A DNA stretch of 50,244 nt. It comes from Rhodospirillaceae bacterium (GTDB taxonomy: Bacteria > Pseudomonadota > Alphaproteobacteria > TMED109). Position 1 is the stretch's first letter. Every line of letters begins with the position of its first letter. Location of the stretch: NCBI GenBank assembly GCA_902579545.1, contig CACHHO010000004.1:1-50244 (forward strand), in the 5' to 3' direction. Of the stretch, positions 1 to 8,124 are shown piece by piece. A model generated the notes under the pieces. The model did no database searches and was not told the origin of the DNA. It saw only the letters and a list, made by a program, of their open reading frames with translations. A program made the translations under genes and the position numbers.

Positions 1-1316
1 CTTTTGTAAAAGAAGGAGATTTTTACAACAGTTTTAAAAATTCACAAATTAAACATAAAGCAATCTATGAAACTGCAATAGGATATCACGGTATGATGGA
101 ACCTATGAATTGTTTAGCTATGGAAAAAGCTGGTAAATGGCATTTGTTTACAGCTAATCAATGGCAGTTGAGAATGACTAATATGGTAGCTAGTGCTCTT
201 AATGTTGAAGCTGATGATGTAATTCATCATCAACAATATGCTGGATGTGGTTTTGGAAGAAGGTTAGAGCCTGATGCTGCTATACCTGCTGCGCTTGCTT
301 CACAGTTTATAAATAGACCTGTAAAATTAATATTTACTAGAGAAGATGATATGATGTTTAATTTTAACAGAACACTTACTTATCAAGTTTTAGAGGGAGG
401 TGCGGAATTTGGAAAAATTACAAGTTTAAAACATGATAATTGTGCTGGATGGTCAACTTTTAGACAGGCCCCTGGATTTATGGCTGAATCAAAAGATAAC
501 AAGGGCAAACTAGATCAGTTTTCTACTAATGGTTCTGATCACTGGTACGATATACCTAATCATTATGTAAGATCCATTAGAAATGATATAAATGATAGGT
601 CTAATCCACCGGGGTCAGTAAGGTCTGTTGCTCCTTTTTGGAGTTTTTTTGCTGTTGAAAGCTACATGGACGAGATGGCTCATTTAATGAAAGTAGACCC
701 TTTAGAATTTAGACTGAGACACATTAACCCAGTAGGAATTAATAAAGGCATAAAAGGCGTAAGTTATGGAGGATCTAATAGACTTCGAAATGCATTGCTT
801 GTAGCTGCCGGAAAATCTGGATATGGTGTTAAACCTTTACCTAAAGATCATGGGATTGGTATATCTGTTGTTTCTTCTCAGGAAAGACAATCGCCTGGAT
901 GGACTGCATGTATTATTGAAATTCATCTAAATAAAAAAAATGGAATAATTACACCAAAGAAGCTTACTATAGCAATGGACGTTGGCACTGCCATTAACCC
1001 AAGAAACATCAAAGCTCAAATAGAAGGTTCAGCATTGTATGGAATTTCTCAAGTACTTTATGAAAATATAACTATGAAAAATGGATCAATAGAGCAAACT
1101 AACTTTGATACCTGGAGACCTATGAGAATTAATCAGGCCCCTGAAATAGAGTCAATAGTCATAGAAAATGGTCATTATCCTGTAGGAGCTGGTGAGGCTG
1201 CTATGACAGCTATAGGGCCTGCTATTGCTAATGCTATTCACAATATCGGTGGTATAAGAATTCGTTCATTGCCCATAACTCCTGAAAAAGTTTTGCAAGC
1301 TTTAAAAAATGCTTAG
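1..1316 (+). CDS. Xanthine dehydrogenase-family molybdopterin-binding subunit (isoquinoline 1-oxidoreductase-like), 5' partial
   Basis: The reading frame is open from base 3, so the gene starts before the window; the ATG at 93 is internal, because the frame upstream reads YETAIGYHGMMEPMNCLA, the family's HxxMEPxNCxA motif. Further family motifs follow: GCGFGRRLEPDAA with a TREDDM segment (cofactor-binding region), RSVAPFWSFFAVESYMDE, and near the C-terminus GAGEAAMTAIGPAIANAI, where the Glu is the usual catalytic base. The family comprises periplasmic or cytoplasmic molybdenum hydroxylases that hydroxylate aldehydes or N-heterocycles, working with a [2Fe-2S] subunit and a cytochrome c or FAD partner. 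The small [2Fe-2S] subunit would be expected upstream, outside the window. The family call is firm; the substrate is unknown. Confidence 0.88.
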   Translation, partial: FVKEGDFYNSFKNSQIKHKAIYETAIGYHGMMEPMNCLAMEKAGKWHLFTANQWQLRMTNMVASALNVEADDVIHHQQYAGCGFGRRLEPDAAIPAALASQFINRPVKLIFTREDDMMFNFNRTLTYQVLEGGAEFGKITSLKHDNCAGWSTFRQAPGFMAESKDNKGKLDQFSTNGSDHWYDIPNHYVRSIRNDINDRSNPPGSVRSVAPFWSFFAVESYMDEMAHLMKVDPLEFRLRHINPVGINKGIKGVSYGGSNRLRNALLVAAGKSGYGVKPLPKDHGIGISVVSSQERQSPGWTACIIEIHLNKKNGIITPKKLTIAMDVGTAINPRNIKAQIEGSALYGISQVLYENITMKNGSIEQTNFDTWRPMRINQAPEIESIVIENGHYPVGAGEAAMTAIGPAIANAIHNIGGIRIRSLPITPEKVLQALKNA

Positions 1317-1424
1317 AAATAAAAAAAATTATTTTTAATCAAGATTAAATTAAGTTATAACTACGGTATTAAAAATAACTGCTATTTAATATTCAAAGGT
1401 ATAGCAATCAACAATAATCTTGCT

Positions 1425-1859
1425 CTAATTTGGAGCTAACTTATCATTTTTAATTTTGCATTTTCTTAGATTTAATTCGAGTCCTTTTTCATATTTGTTG
1501 CATCCCATAGTCCCAATAAAGCAGTCAGCAACAACTATTTCTCGAACGTTTGCTATTTGAGTAGCAAAGTTATATGTGATTAATGTTTTATATTTGCAGA
1601 CATTCAACTCTTTATTGCTACACGCTAGATAAGTAGAGTTTGGTAGAAAATATTCAATTTTGTTATTAATTTCTTTTACTTTTTTTACTGATTGCCATTT
1701 TAAATCTACTTTTTTAAAATAATATGTGCTTTGATTTTCTTTTCTATCTATTTTATATGAGTAGCCATTCTCACATTCAAATACCATAGTACTAGAATTA
1801 ATAGAATAAAAAAAAAATAATACAATAATAGGACAAAGTTGAATAAAAACTTTTTTCAT
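1425..1859 (-). CDS. Hypothetical exported protein, cysteine-rich
   Basis: Encodes 144 residues starting with a lysine pair and a hydrophobic stretch (about residues 4-22), which looks like a signal peptide or membrane anchor. The rest is Lys-rich and carries about six cysteines (in FECENG, LACSN, NVCKYK, VADCFIG, MGCNKY, LRKCK), a pattern consistent with disulfides in the periplasm. It lies 12 bases downstream of the HbpS-like gene on the same strand, so the two may be co-transcribed. I do not recognise the family. Confidence 0.55.
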   Translation of the reverse strand: MKKVFIQLCPIIVLFFFYSINSSTMVFECENGYSYKIDRKENQSTYYFKKVDLKWQSVKKVKEINNKIEYFLPNSTYLACSNKELNVCKYKTLITYNFATQIANVREIVVADCFIGTMGCNKYEKGLELNLRKCKIKNDKLAPN

Positions 1860-1871
1860 TACTATATTAGT

Positions 1872-2378
1872 TTACAAATATTCATCTACTGCTAATAAAG
1901 CAGCATTAGCACATTGTTCATCTTCATCTCCAGTTGCCCCACTTACACCAATAGCACCTAAAAGCATTCCACTTTTAGTTTTGATAGGTAGGCCTCCAGG
2001 AAAAGCAACTATGTTTTCTGAGTGTGCTAATCCGGGTACTCTTCCAGGCTTGCCATCTTTTCCATAAACTATATCTTGTATTGTTCTGGTAGGTACAGGA
2101 ATACCTGCAGAAGAATTAGCTTTTGCTATAGCAATATCTATACTTAATAAAAATGAATTATTCTGTCTTCTAAATAAAACTAAATCTCCTCCAGCGTCAA
2201 CTATTGCTATATTAACGGGCCTATAACCTGTCTTTTTTTGATGACTTTCACAAGCATCAGCCATAATTTTTGCAATTTTTAGATTAATAACTGGTTTCAT
2301 CTTGATAGTATTATCTTGAGCAAAAGTGCTTAAGCTAAAAATAAAAAAAATAAAAAAAATAAAATATTTTCTTAGCAT
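1872..2378 (-). CDS. GlcG/HbpS-family heme-binding protein, exported
   Basis: Encodes 168 residues with a clear signal peptide (hydrophobic 5-20, ending at STFAQ). The mature part has the GlcG/HbpS fold signatures: NIAIVDAGGDLVLFRR, followed by the IAIAKANSSA segment and a C-terminal GAIGVSGATGDEDEQCA motif. Members bind heme or small ligands and often sit beside oxidoreductases, which fits the molybdenum hydroxylase fragment nearby, although that gene is on the opposite strand. A Shine-Dalgarno-like AGAGG lies about 8 bases before the ATG. The specific function is unknown. Confidence 0.8.
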   Translation of the reverse strand: MLRKYFIFFIFFIFSLSTFAQDNTIKMKPVINLKIAKIMADACESHQKKTGYRPVNIAIVDAGGDLVLFRRQNNSFLLSIDIAIAKANSSAGIPVPTRTIQDIVYGKDGKPGRVPGLAHSENIVAFPGGLPIKTKSGMLLGAIGVSGATGDEDEQCANAALLAVDEYL

Positions 2379-2423
2379 ATGATTACCTCTCTTTTAAATT
2401 AATGTTAGTATATTAAATTAATT

Positions 2424-3533
2424 ATGAAAAAAGCGATAGTAATATATCCTGTAATAGAAAAGCTAAAAAAAAATATAATTGAGAATAAATTAATAGAAAC
2501 TTGTAACTTAGCAGAGGCTATTTATTTAGATGTAATTTATAAAGAGTATTTTTTATTAAAAAAACCTGATCCTAAAGGTTTAATGAGAAAAGGAAAGTTA
2601 AACTACTTTTTAGAAGTCTTTAATGAATTTAACTTCAAAGGAAATAATAATATTCTTATTTTTGCAATTGACATTTCTCCTATACAACAAAGAAATTTAG
2701 AAAGGATATATAAAATAAAAATTTTAGATAAAACCAGTTTAATATTGGAAATTTTCGGGGAACGAGCTTTTTCTAAAATAGGTAGAGTACAAGTTGAATT
2801 AGCTCATTTGAGTTGGCAAAAAAGTAGATTAGTCAGAAGTTGGACTCATTTAGAGAGACAAAGAGGAGGTTTTGGTTTTTTAGGAGGGCCAGGTGAGTCT
2901 CAAATAGAGTTAGATAAAAGAATGATTAATAAAAGAATAAAGCAATTAAAACTTTTAATTATAAAAGAAAAAAAAACTAGAGACATACAATATAATAATA
3001 GACAGAAAAAAAAGGTGCCAGTTGTTTCTTTATTAGGTTACACCAATGCGGGCAAGTCTACGCTCTTTAATTCTCTAACTAAATTAAATGTAAGTGCAAA
3101 AAATAAGTTATTTGAAACATTAGATACTAAAATATCATATTTTTATTTACCTAATATTAAAAGAGCGTATTTGAATGATACTGTGGGATTTATATCAGAT
3201 TTACCAACACTTTTAGTAGAAGCATTTAAAAGTACTTTAATAGAAGTTGCAAAGGCTGATTTATTAATACATGTGATGGATAGCAGCTCAGAAGAAGTAG
3301 AAGAACAAAAAAAAGATGTTCTAAAAGTTTTGAATCAACTTGAGATTAATCCTAACAGTATAGATGGTCCACCTATGCTTGAGGTAATGAATAAAATGGA
3401 CCTACCTAGTAGCAAAGGGAAAATAGATATTTCTAATTTAAGTAATATTTTGTTTATATCTGCTAAAACAGGAGAGGGAATTGATAAGTTAAAATTAGAA
3501 ATTGATAAAAACCTTAAAATATTAAATTTTTAA
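2424..3533 (+). CDS. hflX: Ribosome-associated GTPase HflX
   Basis: Encodes 369 residues. The N-terminal HflX domain carries the family hallmark GGFGFLGGPGESQIELDKR (about residues 147-165), followed by a helical linker and a GTPase domain with G1 GYTNAGKST, G3 DTVGFISDLP and G4 NKMD. HflX splits stalled ribosomes during stress. The protein is shorter than the E. coli one (about 426) because the ends are trimmed. It stands alone: there is no hfq gene upstream, unlike the common hfq-hflX pair. No strong Shine-Dalgarno site precedes the ATG. Confidence 0.95.
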   Translation: MKKAIVIYPVIEKLKKNIIENKLIETCNLAEAIYLDVIYKEYFLLKKPDPKGLMRKGKLNYFLEVFNEFNFKGNNNILIFAIDISPIQQRNLERIYKIKILDKTSLILEIFGERAFSKIGRVQVELAHLSWQKSRLVRSWTHLERQRGGFGFLGGPGESQIELDKRMINKRIKQLKLLIIKEKKTRDIQYNNRQKKKVPVVSLLGYTNAGKSTLFNSLTKLNVSAKNKLFETLDTKISYFYLPNIKRAYLNDTVGFISDLPTLLVEAFKSTLIEVAKADLLIHVMDSSSEEVEEQKKDVLKVLNQLEINPNSIDGPPMLEVMNKMDLPSSKGKIDISNLSNILFISAKTGEGIDKLKLEIDKNLKILNF

Positions 3534-3648
3534 AAAAATAATAAATATTAATAAATTAATTTAAGTTATTGATTATTATGCATATTATTATTTATAATAT
3601 TTATTTTTATATAGGTTGACTTATTGTATAATACATAATAACTTTAAA

Positions 3649-3720
3649 TTAATTTGGGGTGCATTTTGCTGAGATTATACCCATAGAACCTGTCCGGTAA
3701 TTCAGAAAGGGATAAATTGG
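3649..3720 (+). promoter_or_regulatory. TPP riboswitch (THI element), compact, overlapping the thiV start codon
   Basis: The conserved TPP aptamer core is present: GGGGTGC at 3656-3662, CTGAGAT at 3669-3675, CCC at 3680-3682, GAACCTG at 3686-3692 and AAGGGAT at 3707-3713. P2 pairs 3656-3658 with 3680-3682. P3 is only two base pairs (3661-3662 with 3668-3669) and the P4/P5 arm is short. The closing helix P1 can pair 3649-3656 with 3713-3720, so it includes the TTG start at 3717-3719. The AGGG of the aptamer (3708-3711) also serves as the Shine-Dalgarno sequence. TPP binding should therefore block translation directly. Confidence 0.88.
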
Positions 3721-5162
3721 AACAAATAAATTTAATTGATAAAGTCAGTTCTGTAATAATTATAGGTGCAATCAGTTCGCTATTTGTAATTATTGGAATT
3801 TTTTTTTCAAAAGGACATTCAGGACTTAAAAATTATCTAGTTGCTAATAGATCTATCAATACGCTGTCTTTAACTACTAGTTTCATTGCATCAGCCCTTG
3901 GTACTTGGATACTTTTTGGACCTGCATCAGCTGCTACATGGGGTGGTATTGGAGCAGTATTAGGGTATGCTTTAGGAACTGCAGCACCATTAATTTTTCT
4001 AATATTTCTTGGTAAAAAATTCAGAGATATGTATCCAGATGCTTATACATTAATAGAAGTTATAAGATACAGATTTGGATATAAACTATTTAAATTAATA
4101 CTGTTATTATCAATTTTTTACATGATTATTTTTTTAATTGCTGAAGTAACAGCAGTAGCTATATTGGTAAGATATTTATCAGGTACTAATTTATGGATAA
4201 CTTCATTATTAGTGATTTCAAGTTCATTAATATATACACTTTATGGAGGATTAAGAGCATCCATATTTACTGATAAAGTTCAGTTTTTTATTCTATTTAT
4301 TCTTTTATTTACAAGTTTTTCTTATTTAGTTTTACAAAATCATGCAAACTTTAACTTTAACTTCATATCAGAAAATAAGCCTAATTTATTAAGTTATAAT
4401 TATTTACCTAACTTTACGGCAGGACTTACTTTTTTTATAGCAGTTGCAGCAACGAACTTATTTCATCAAGGAAACTGGCAAAGAGTTTATGCAGCCAAAA
4501 ATAATAAAATTTTAATAAGAAGTCTAATTTTTTCTACAATAATAATTATTCCTGTTATTTTTATGATGGGGATTACTGGTCTGGTTGCAGTATCAGAGAA
4601 TTCTTTAGTAACACCTGATTTAGCTTTCTTTTCTTTATTACTCAAAGATGCTAACGTATATATATCTATTTTAATTATCTTTCTAGCTATATCTTTAACA
4701 GTTAGTAGTATAGATACTCTAATAAATGCTATTGCTAGCCTTATAATTGTTGATGGAAATAAAGTTATAAAATCTAAAGTAAGTTTTCTAAATATATCAA
4801 AATTAATTTTAATTTTTATATCATTTATAACATTTATAGTAGCATCAAGAGGTATTAGTATTCTTTATTTATTTTTATTAGCAGACTTATTTTGTTGTTC
4901 TGCCGTTATAGTCTTGTTTTATAGCTTTTATAAGAAACAAGTAGATGAAAACAATATTTATTTTTGTATAATTTTAGGTCTAACAGCAGGTTTATTGTTT
5001 TTTCCAACTACAGATTTTTCAAAATCACTATTGGTTGGTATAATATTGCCTAGTAATATGTTTCCCAACTTTGTTACTAACTCGTTATTGTTTTGCTCTT
5101 TTATTATTGCAACTTTTCTACCATTAATTACTTTAAAACTAATAAATAAATTTTATAAATAA
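3717..5162 (+). CDS. thiV: ThiV-like sodium:solute symporter, predicted thiamine-precursor (HMP) transporter
   Basis: Encodes 481 residues with about 13 hydrophobic segments of the sodium/solute symporter (SSS) family; typical pieces are LGTWILFGPASAATWGGIGA, the YGGLRASIFTDKVQFF segment and FHQGNWQRVYAAKN. The start is TTG, five bases after the AGGG that closes the TPP aptamer, which makes this start well supported. SAR11 genomes carry a TPP-riboswitch-controlled SSS gene called thiV, proposed to import the thiamine pyrimidine precursor HMP. The riboswitch plus family membership makes that role the best inference here; direct thiamine import is the alternative. Confidence 0.85.
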   Translation: MEQINLIDKVSSVIIIGAISSLFVIIGIFFSKGHSGLKNYLVANRSINTLSLTTSFIASALGTWILFGPASAATWGGIGAVLGYALGTAAPLIFLIFLGKKFRDMYPDAYTLIEVIRYRFGYKLFKLILLLSIFYMIIFLIAEVTAVAILVRYLSGTNLWITSLLVISSSLIYTLYGGLRASIFTDKVQFFILFILLFTSFSYLVLQNHANFNFNFISENKPNLLSYNYLPNFTAGLTFFIAVAATNLFHQGNWQRVYAAKNNKILIRSLIFSTIIIIPVIFMMGITGLVAVSENSLVTPDLAFFSLLLKDANVYISILIIFLAISLTVSSIDTLINAIASLIIVDGNKVIKSKVSFLNISKLILIFISFITFIVASRGISILYLFLLADLFCCSAVIVLFYSFYKKQVDENNIYFCIILGLTAGLLFFPTTDFSKSLLVGIILPSNMFPNFVTNSLLFCSFIIATFLPLITLKLINKFYK

Positions 5163-5257
5163 TATTTTTTTATTAGTTTTAAAAATTAAATTATTGTGAA
5201 TGTGGTTAAACTAATTTTTTATGTTATTATAACTTTATATTTAGGGAGTAAGTTTAT

Positions 5258-6682
5258 ATGAAAAATAGCAAATCATTTTATATTAATGGGCAATGGGTTA
5301 AGCCTAATTCTGCAGAAGTAGTTGATGTAATTAATCCAGCAAATGAAGAGGTAATATGTGAAATAGCTCTAGGTAATAAAATAGATTTAGATGAGGCTGT
5401 ATACTCCGCAAAAAATGCATTTATTACTTTTTCAAATTCCACAAAAGAAGATAGATTAAATATTCTTGATAGTATTATTATAGAATATAAGAAAAGAATT
5501 TCAGAACTTTCTACTGTGATTACTCAAGAAATGGGAGCCCCTAAAACTTTATCTGAAAAAGCTCAAGCTCCTTCTGGGTTAGGGCATTTTATGCAAGTAA
5601 GAAAGATTTTAGATAGATATAATTTTCAGGAAGAAATCAATTCTTCAATTATTCAAAAAGAGCCAATAGGCGTCTGTGGTTTAATAACACCATGGAATTG
5701 GCCATTAAATCAGATTGCTTGTAAAGTAGCACCTGCTATTGCAGCTGGCTGTACTATGGTATTAAAACCCAGTGAAGAGTCTCCTTTAAGCGCTATAATC
5801 TTTGCTGAAATTTTAGATAAAGCAGGATTGCCTAAAGGAGTATTTAATTTAGTTAATGGTACTGGAGAAGAAATAGGATTAAATATGAGCAAGCACATTG
5901 ATATTGATATGATTTCTTTCACTGGCTCTACATTTGCAGGTATATCTGTTGCTAAAAATTCTGCTGATACAGTAAAGAGAGTTACACAAGAATTAGGAGG
6001 AAAGTCTGCTAATATTATTTTAAAAGACGTTGATATTCAGAAAGCAGTATCTAAGGGCGTATTTCAATGCATGAATAATTCAGGTCAGTCATGTAATGCT
6101 CCTACAAGAATGTTAGTACCTATTGATTTTATGGATGATGTAATAAAAATTGCTGAGGAGACTGTAAAAAAACTTAAAGTTGGAGACCCTAATGATGAAT
6201 CAACTTCCATAGGACCATTAGTTAATAAAAAACAATTTATGAAAGTAAAAAATTATATTAAAAAAGGTATAGATGAAGGAGCACAGCTTATAGCAGGGGG
6301 TGAGAGTATTCCTACTAATATTGATAAAGGATATTTTGTAATGCCAACTATTTTTGCTAATGTAGATAAAGGTATGACAATAGCAAAAGAAGAAATATTT
6401 GGTCCAGTATTAAGTATAATAGGATATAAATCCGAAGATGATGCAATAGATATTGCTAATGATAGCCAATATGGATTATCTGGCTATGTTTCTTCTAGTA
6501 ATAAAGAGAAAGCATATGAAGTTGCTTCTAATATAAGAACGGGGATGGTTCATATAAATTATGCCCCAGTTGATCAAGCATTACCTTTTGGTGGTTACAA
6601 AATGTCTGGTAATGGAAGGGAGTGGGGAGAGTATGGAATAGAAGACTTTTTGGAATGTAAATCAATAATAGGTTTAAATTAA
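5258..6682 (+). CDS. NAD(P)-dependent aldehyde dehydrogenase
   Basis: Encodes 474 residues of the ALDH superfamily. Visible motifs are ITPWNWPLNQ (cofactor pocket), VLKPSEESPLSA, TGSTFAGI, the Glu motif QELGGKSANIIL, the catalytic Cys in NNSGQSCNAPTR and EEIFGPVLSI. The wording around the Cys resembles the CddD-like (cd07138) subgroup. A GGGAG lies about 10 bases before the ATG. It converges on boxB with an 11-bp gap. Because the box pathway needs an aldehyde dehydrogenase (BoxD) to oxidise 3,4-dehydroadipyl-CoA semialdehyde, this gene is the local candidate, but the subgroup is not that of classical BoxD. Confidence 0.9.
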   Translation: MKNSKSFYINGQWVKPNSAEVVDVINPANEEVICEIALGNKIDLDEAVYSAKNAFITFSNSTKEDRLNILDSIIIEYKKRISELSTVITQEMGAPKTLSEKAQAPSGLGHFMQVRKILDRYNFQEEINSSIIQKEPIGVCGLITPWNWPLNQIACKVAPAIAAGCTMVLKPSEESPLSAIIFAEILDKAGLPKGVFNLVNGTGEEIGLNMSKHIDIDMISFTGSTFAGISVAKNSADTVKRVTQELGGKSANIILKDVDIQKAVSKGVFQCMNNSGQSCNAPTRMLVPIDFMDDVIKIAEETVKKLKVGDPNDESTSIGPLVNKKQFMKVKNYIKKGIDEGAQLIAGGESIPTNIDKGYFVMPTIFANVDKGMTIAKEEIFGPVLSIIGYKSEDDAIDIANDSQYGLSGYVSSSNKEKAYEVASNIRTGMVHINYAPVDQALPFGGYKMSGNGREWGEYGIEDFLECKSIIGLN

Positions 6683-6693
6683 TATTATTTGTG

Positions 6694-8121
6694 CTAATTT
6701 AAATCCACATAATCAAAATCAATTTCTTGATTATTAATGCCTCTTCTCGGCTTAGCAATCCAACTAGCAGTTTTACCTGGATTTAATTCCTGAATCATTA
6801 AGCTACTTATAAACTTCTTGTCATTTTCTGAAGGCAACCAACTAGCAAGTTTCTTGTTATATAATTCTTTATTTATAAATTCACCTTTAGGACTAATTGG
6901 CAAATTTGCCCATATACCAATATTTCTTCTAAATTTAGTAGAAGGTAGTGCTAAACTATATTCTTCATATCCATATTTTTTAATTAATCTATTCCACCTT
7001 TTAATACCAATGTTGCAATCATCCACATATGCTTGTCTTGTTATTTCATTCATGGCATTACGCATTGGTACCTTTTTGTTTATTATTTTGCCATTTTCAA
7101 AAGCTTCTATATCAAATAATGTATTTTTTTCGCTATGATCATTATATCTAAACTCATCAGGTCTCCCCTTTAATCCATTAGCAAATGCGGTTGCTGCATT
7201 AGTTGATATTTCTGATCCAAAAAGATCTAAAGAAGAAGAAAACCAAAAGTTAATATATTTTTGTATAGTTACTAAATCTATAGCTCCAGCATTTCTTATA
7301 TTATCTATAGAGTCTGTTTTTAATTCTTTCATTTTTTCTAATGTTCTTTCTATCATTCTAGTAACACCAGACTCTCCAACTTGCATATGATGGGCTTCCT
7401 CAGTAAGCATAAATTGGCAAGTTCTTGCCAAAGGATCAAAACTACTTTCAGCCAATGATTTTAATTGGTACTTTCCATCTCTATCAGTAAAGTAAGTAAA
7501 CATAAAAAAACTTACCCAATCTGAAATAGGCTCATTAAAAGTACCTAAAATTCTTGGATTATCTTGATCACCTGAATTTCTTTCTAAAAGAGATTCAGCT
7601 TCTTCTCTACCATCTCTTCCAAAATAAGCATGTAATAGGTAAACCATTGCCCACAGGTGTCTGCCTTCTTCAACATTAACCTGGAATAAGTTTCTTAAAT
7701 CGAATAATGATGGACAAGTTTTACCAAGCATTCTTTGCTGTTCAACTGATGCTGGTTCAGTATCACCCTGAGTAACAATTAATCTTCTTAATACGGATCT
7801 ATAATCCCCAGGTACTTGTTGCCAAACAGGTTTACCAATATTATCACCAAAATGTATTTTTTTATCTTTAACTTGGTCAGCTAAAAATATTCCCCATCTA
7901 TATTCAGGCATTTTTACTTTTCCATAAGAAGCCCATCCTGCTGCATCTACTGAAACTGCTGTTCTTAAATAAACATCATAAGATTGAAAACCATCTGGCC
8001 CCATATCATTCCACCAAGTTTTAAATTTTGGTTGCCAATGCTCTAAAGCTCTTTGCAAGGATAAATCATTGCTTAAGTCTATATTGTTAGGAATTTTTTC
8101 TTGATAATTAAGATTACTCAT
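6694..8121 (-). CDS. boxB: Benzoyl-CoA 2,3-epoxidase subunit B (BoxB)
   Basis: Encodes 475 residues, the usual BoxB length (about 473), co-linear with Azoarcus BoxB from LEHWQPKFKTWWNDMGPDG through the C-terminus. The di-iron ligands sit in helices containing VNVEEGRHLWAMVYLLHAYF and LTEEAHHMQVGESG. BoxB is the di-iron oxygenase that epoxidises benzoyl-CoA at C2-C3, receiving electrons from BoxA. It lies 3 bases after boxC on the same strand, so boxC-boxB form an operon. No boxA homologue occurs in the window. Confidence 0.95.
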   Translation of the reverse strand: MSNLNYQEKIPNNIDLSNDLSLQRALEHWQPKFKTWWNDMGPDGFQSYDVYLRTAVSVDAAGWASYGKVKMPEYRWGIFLADQVKDKKIHFGDNIGKPVWQQVPGDYRSVLRRLIVTQGDTEPASVEQQRMLGKTCPSLFDLRNLFQVNVEEGRHLWAMVYLLHAYFGRDGREEAESLLERNSGDQDNPRILGTFNEPISDWVSFFMFTYFTDRDGKYQLKSLAESSFDPLARTCQFMLTEEAHHMQVGESGVTRMIERTLEKMKELKTDSIDNIRNAGAIDLVTIQKYINFWFSSSLDLFGSEISTNAATAFANGLKGRPDEFRYNDHSEKNTLFDIEAFENGKIINKKVPMRNAMNEITRQAYVDDCNIGIKRWNRLIKKYGYEEYSLALPSTKFRRNIGIWANLPISPKGEFINKELYNKKLASWLPSENDKKFISSLMIQELNPGKTASWIAKPRRGINNQEIDFDYVDLN

Positions 8122-8124
8122 AAG

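Noticed and set aside
1317-1424. RNA gene or terminator in the gap after the molybdenum hydroxylase
   Set aside because: The stretch is plain AT-rich sequence with no stable hairpin, T run or conserved RNA motif that I can see.
6671-6705. Imperfect hairpin between the aldehyde dehydrogenase and boxB as a bidirectional terminator
   Set aside because: The stem is almost only A-T with a bulge and lies inside the coding ends without a T run; chance is likely in this base composition.
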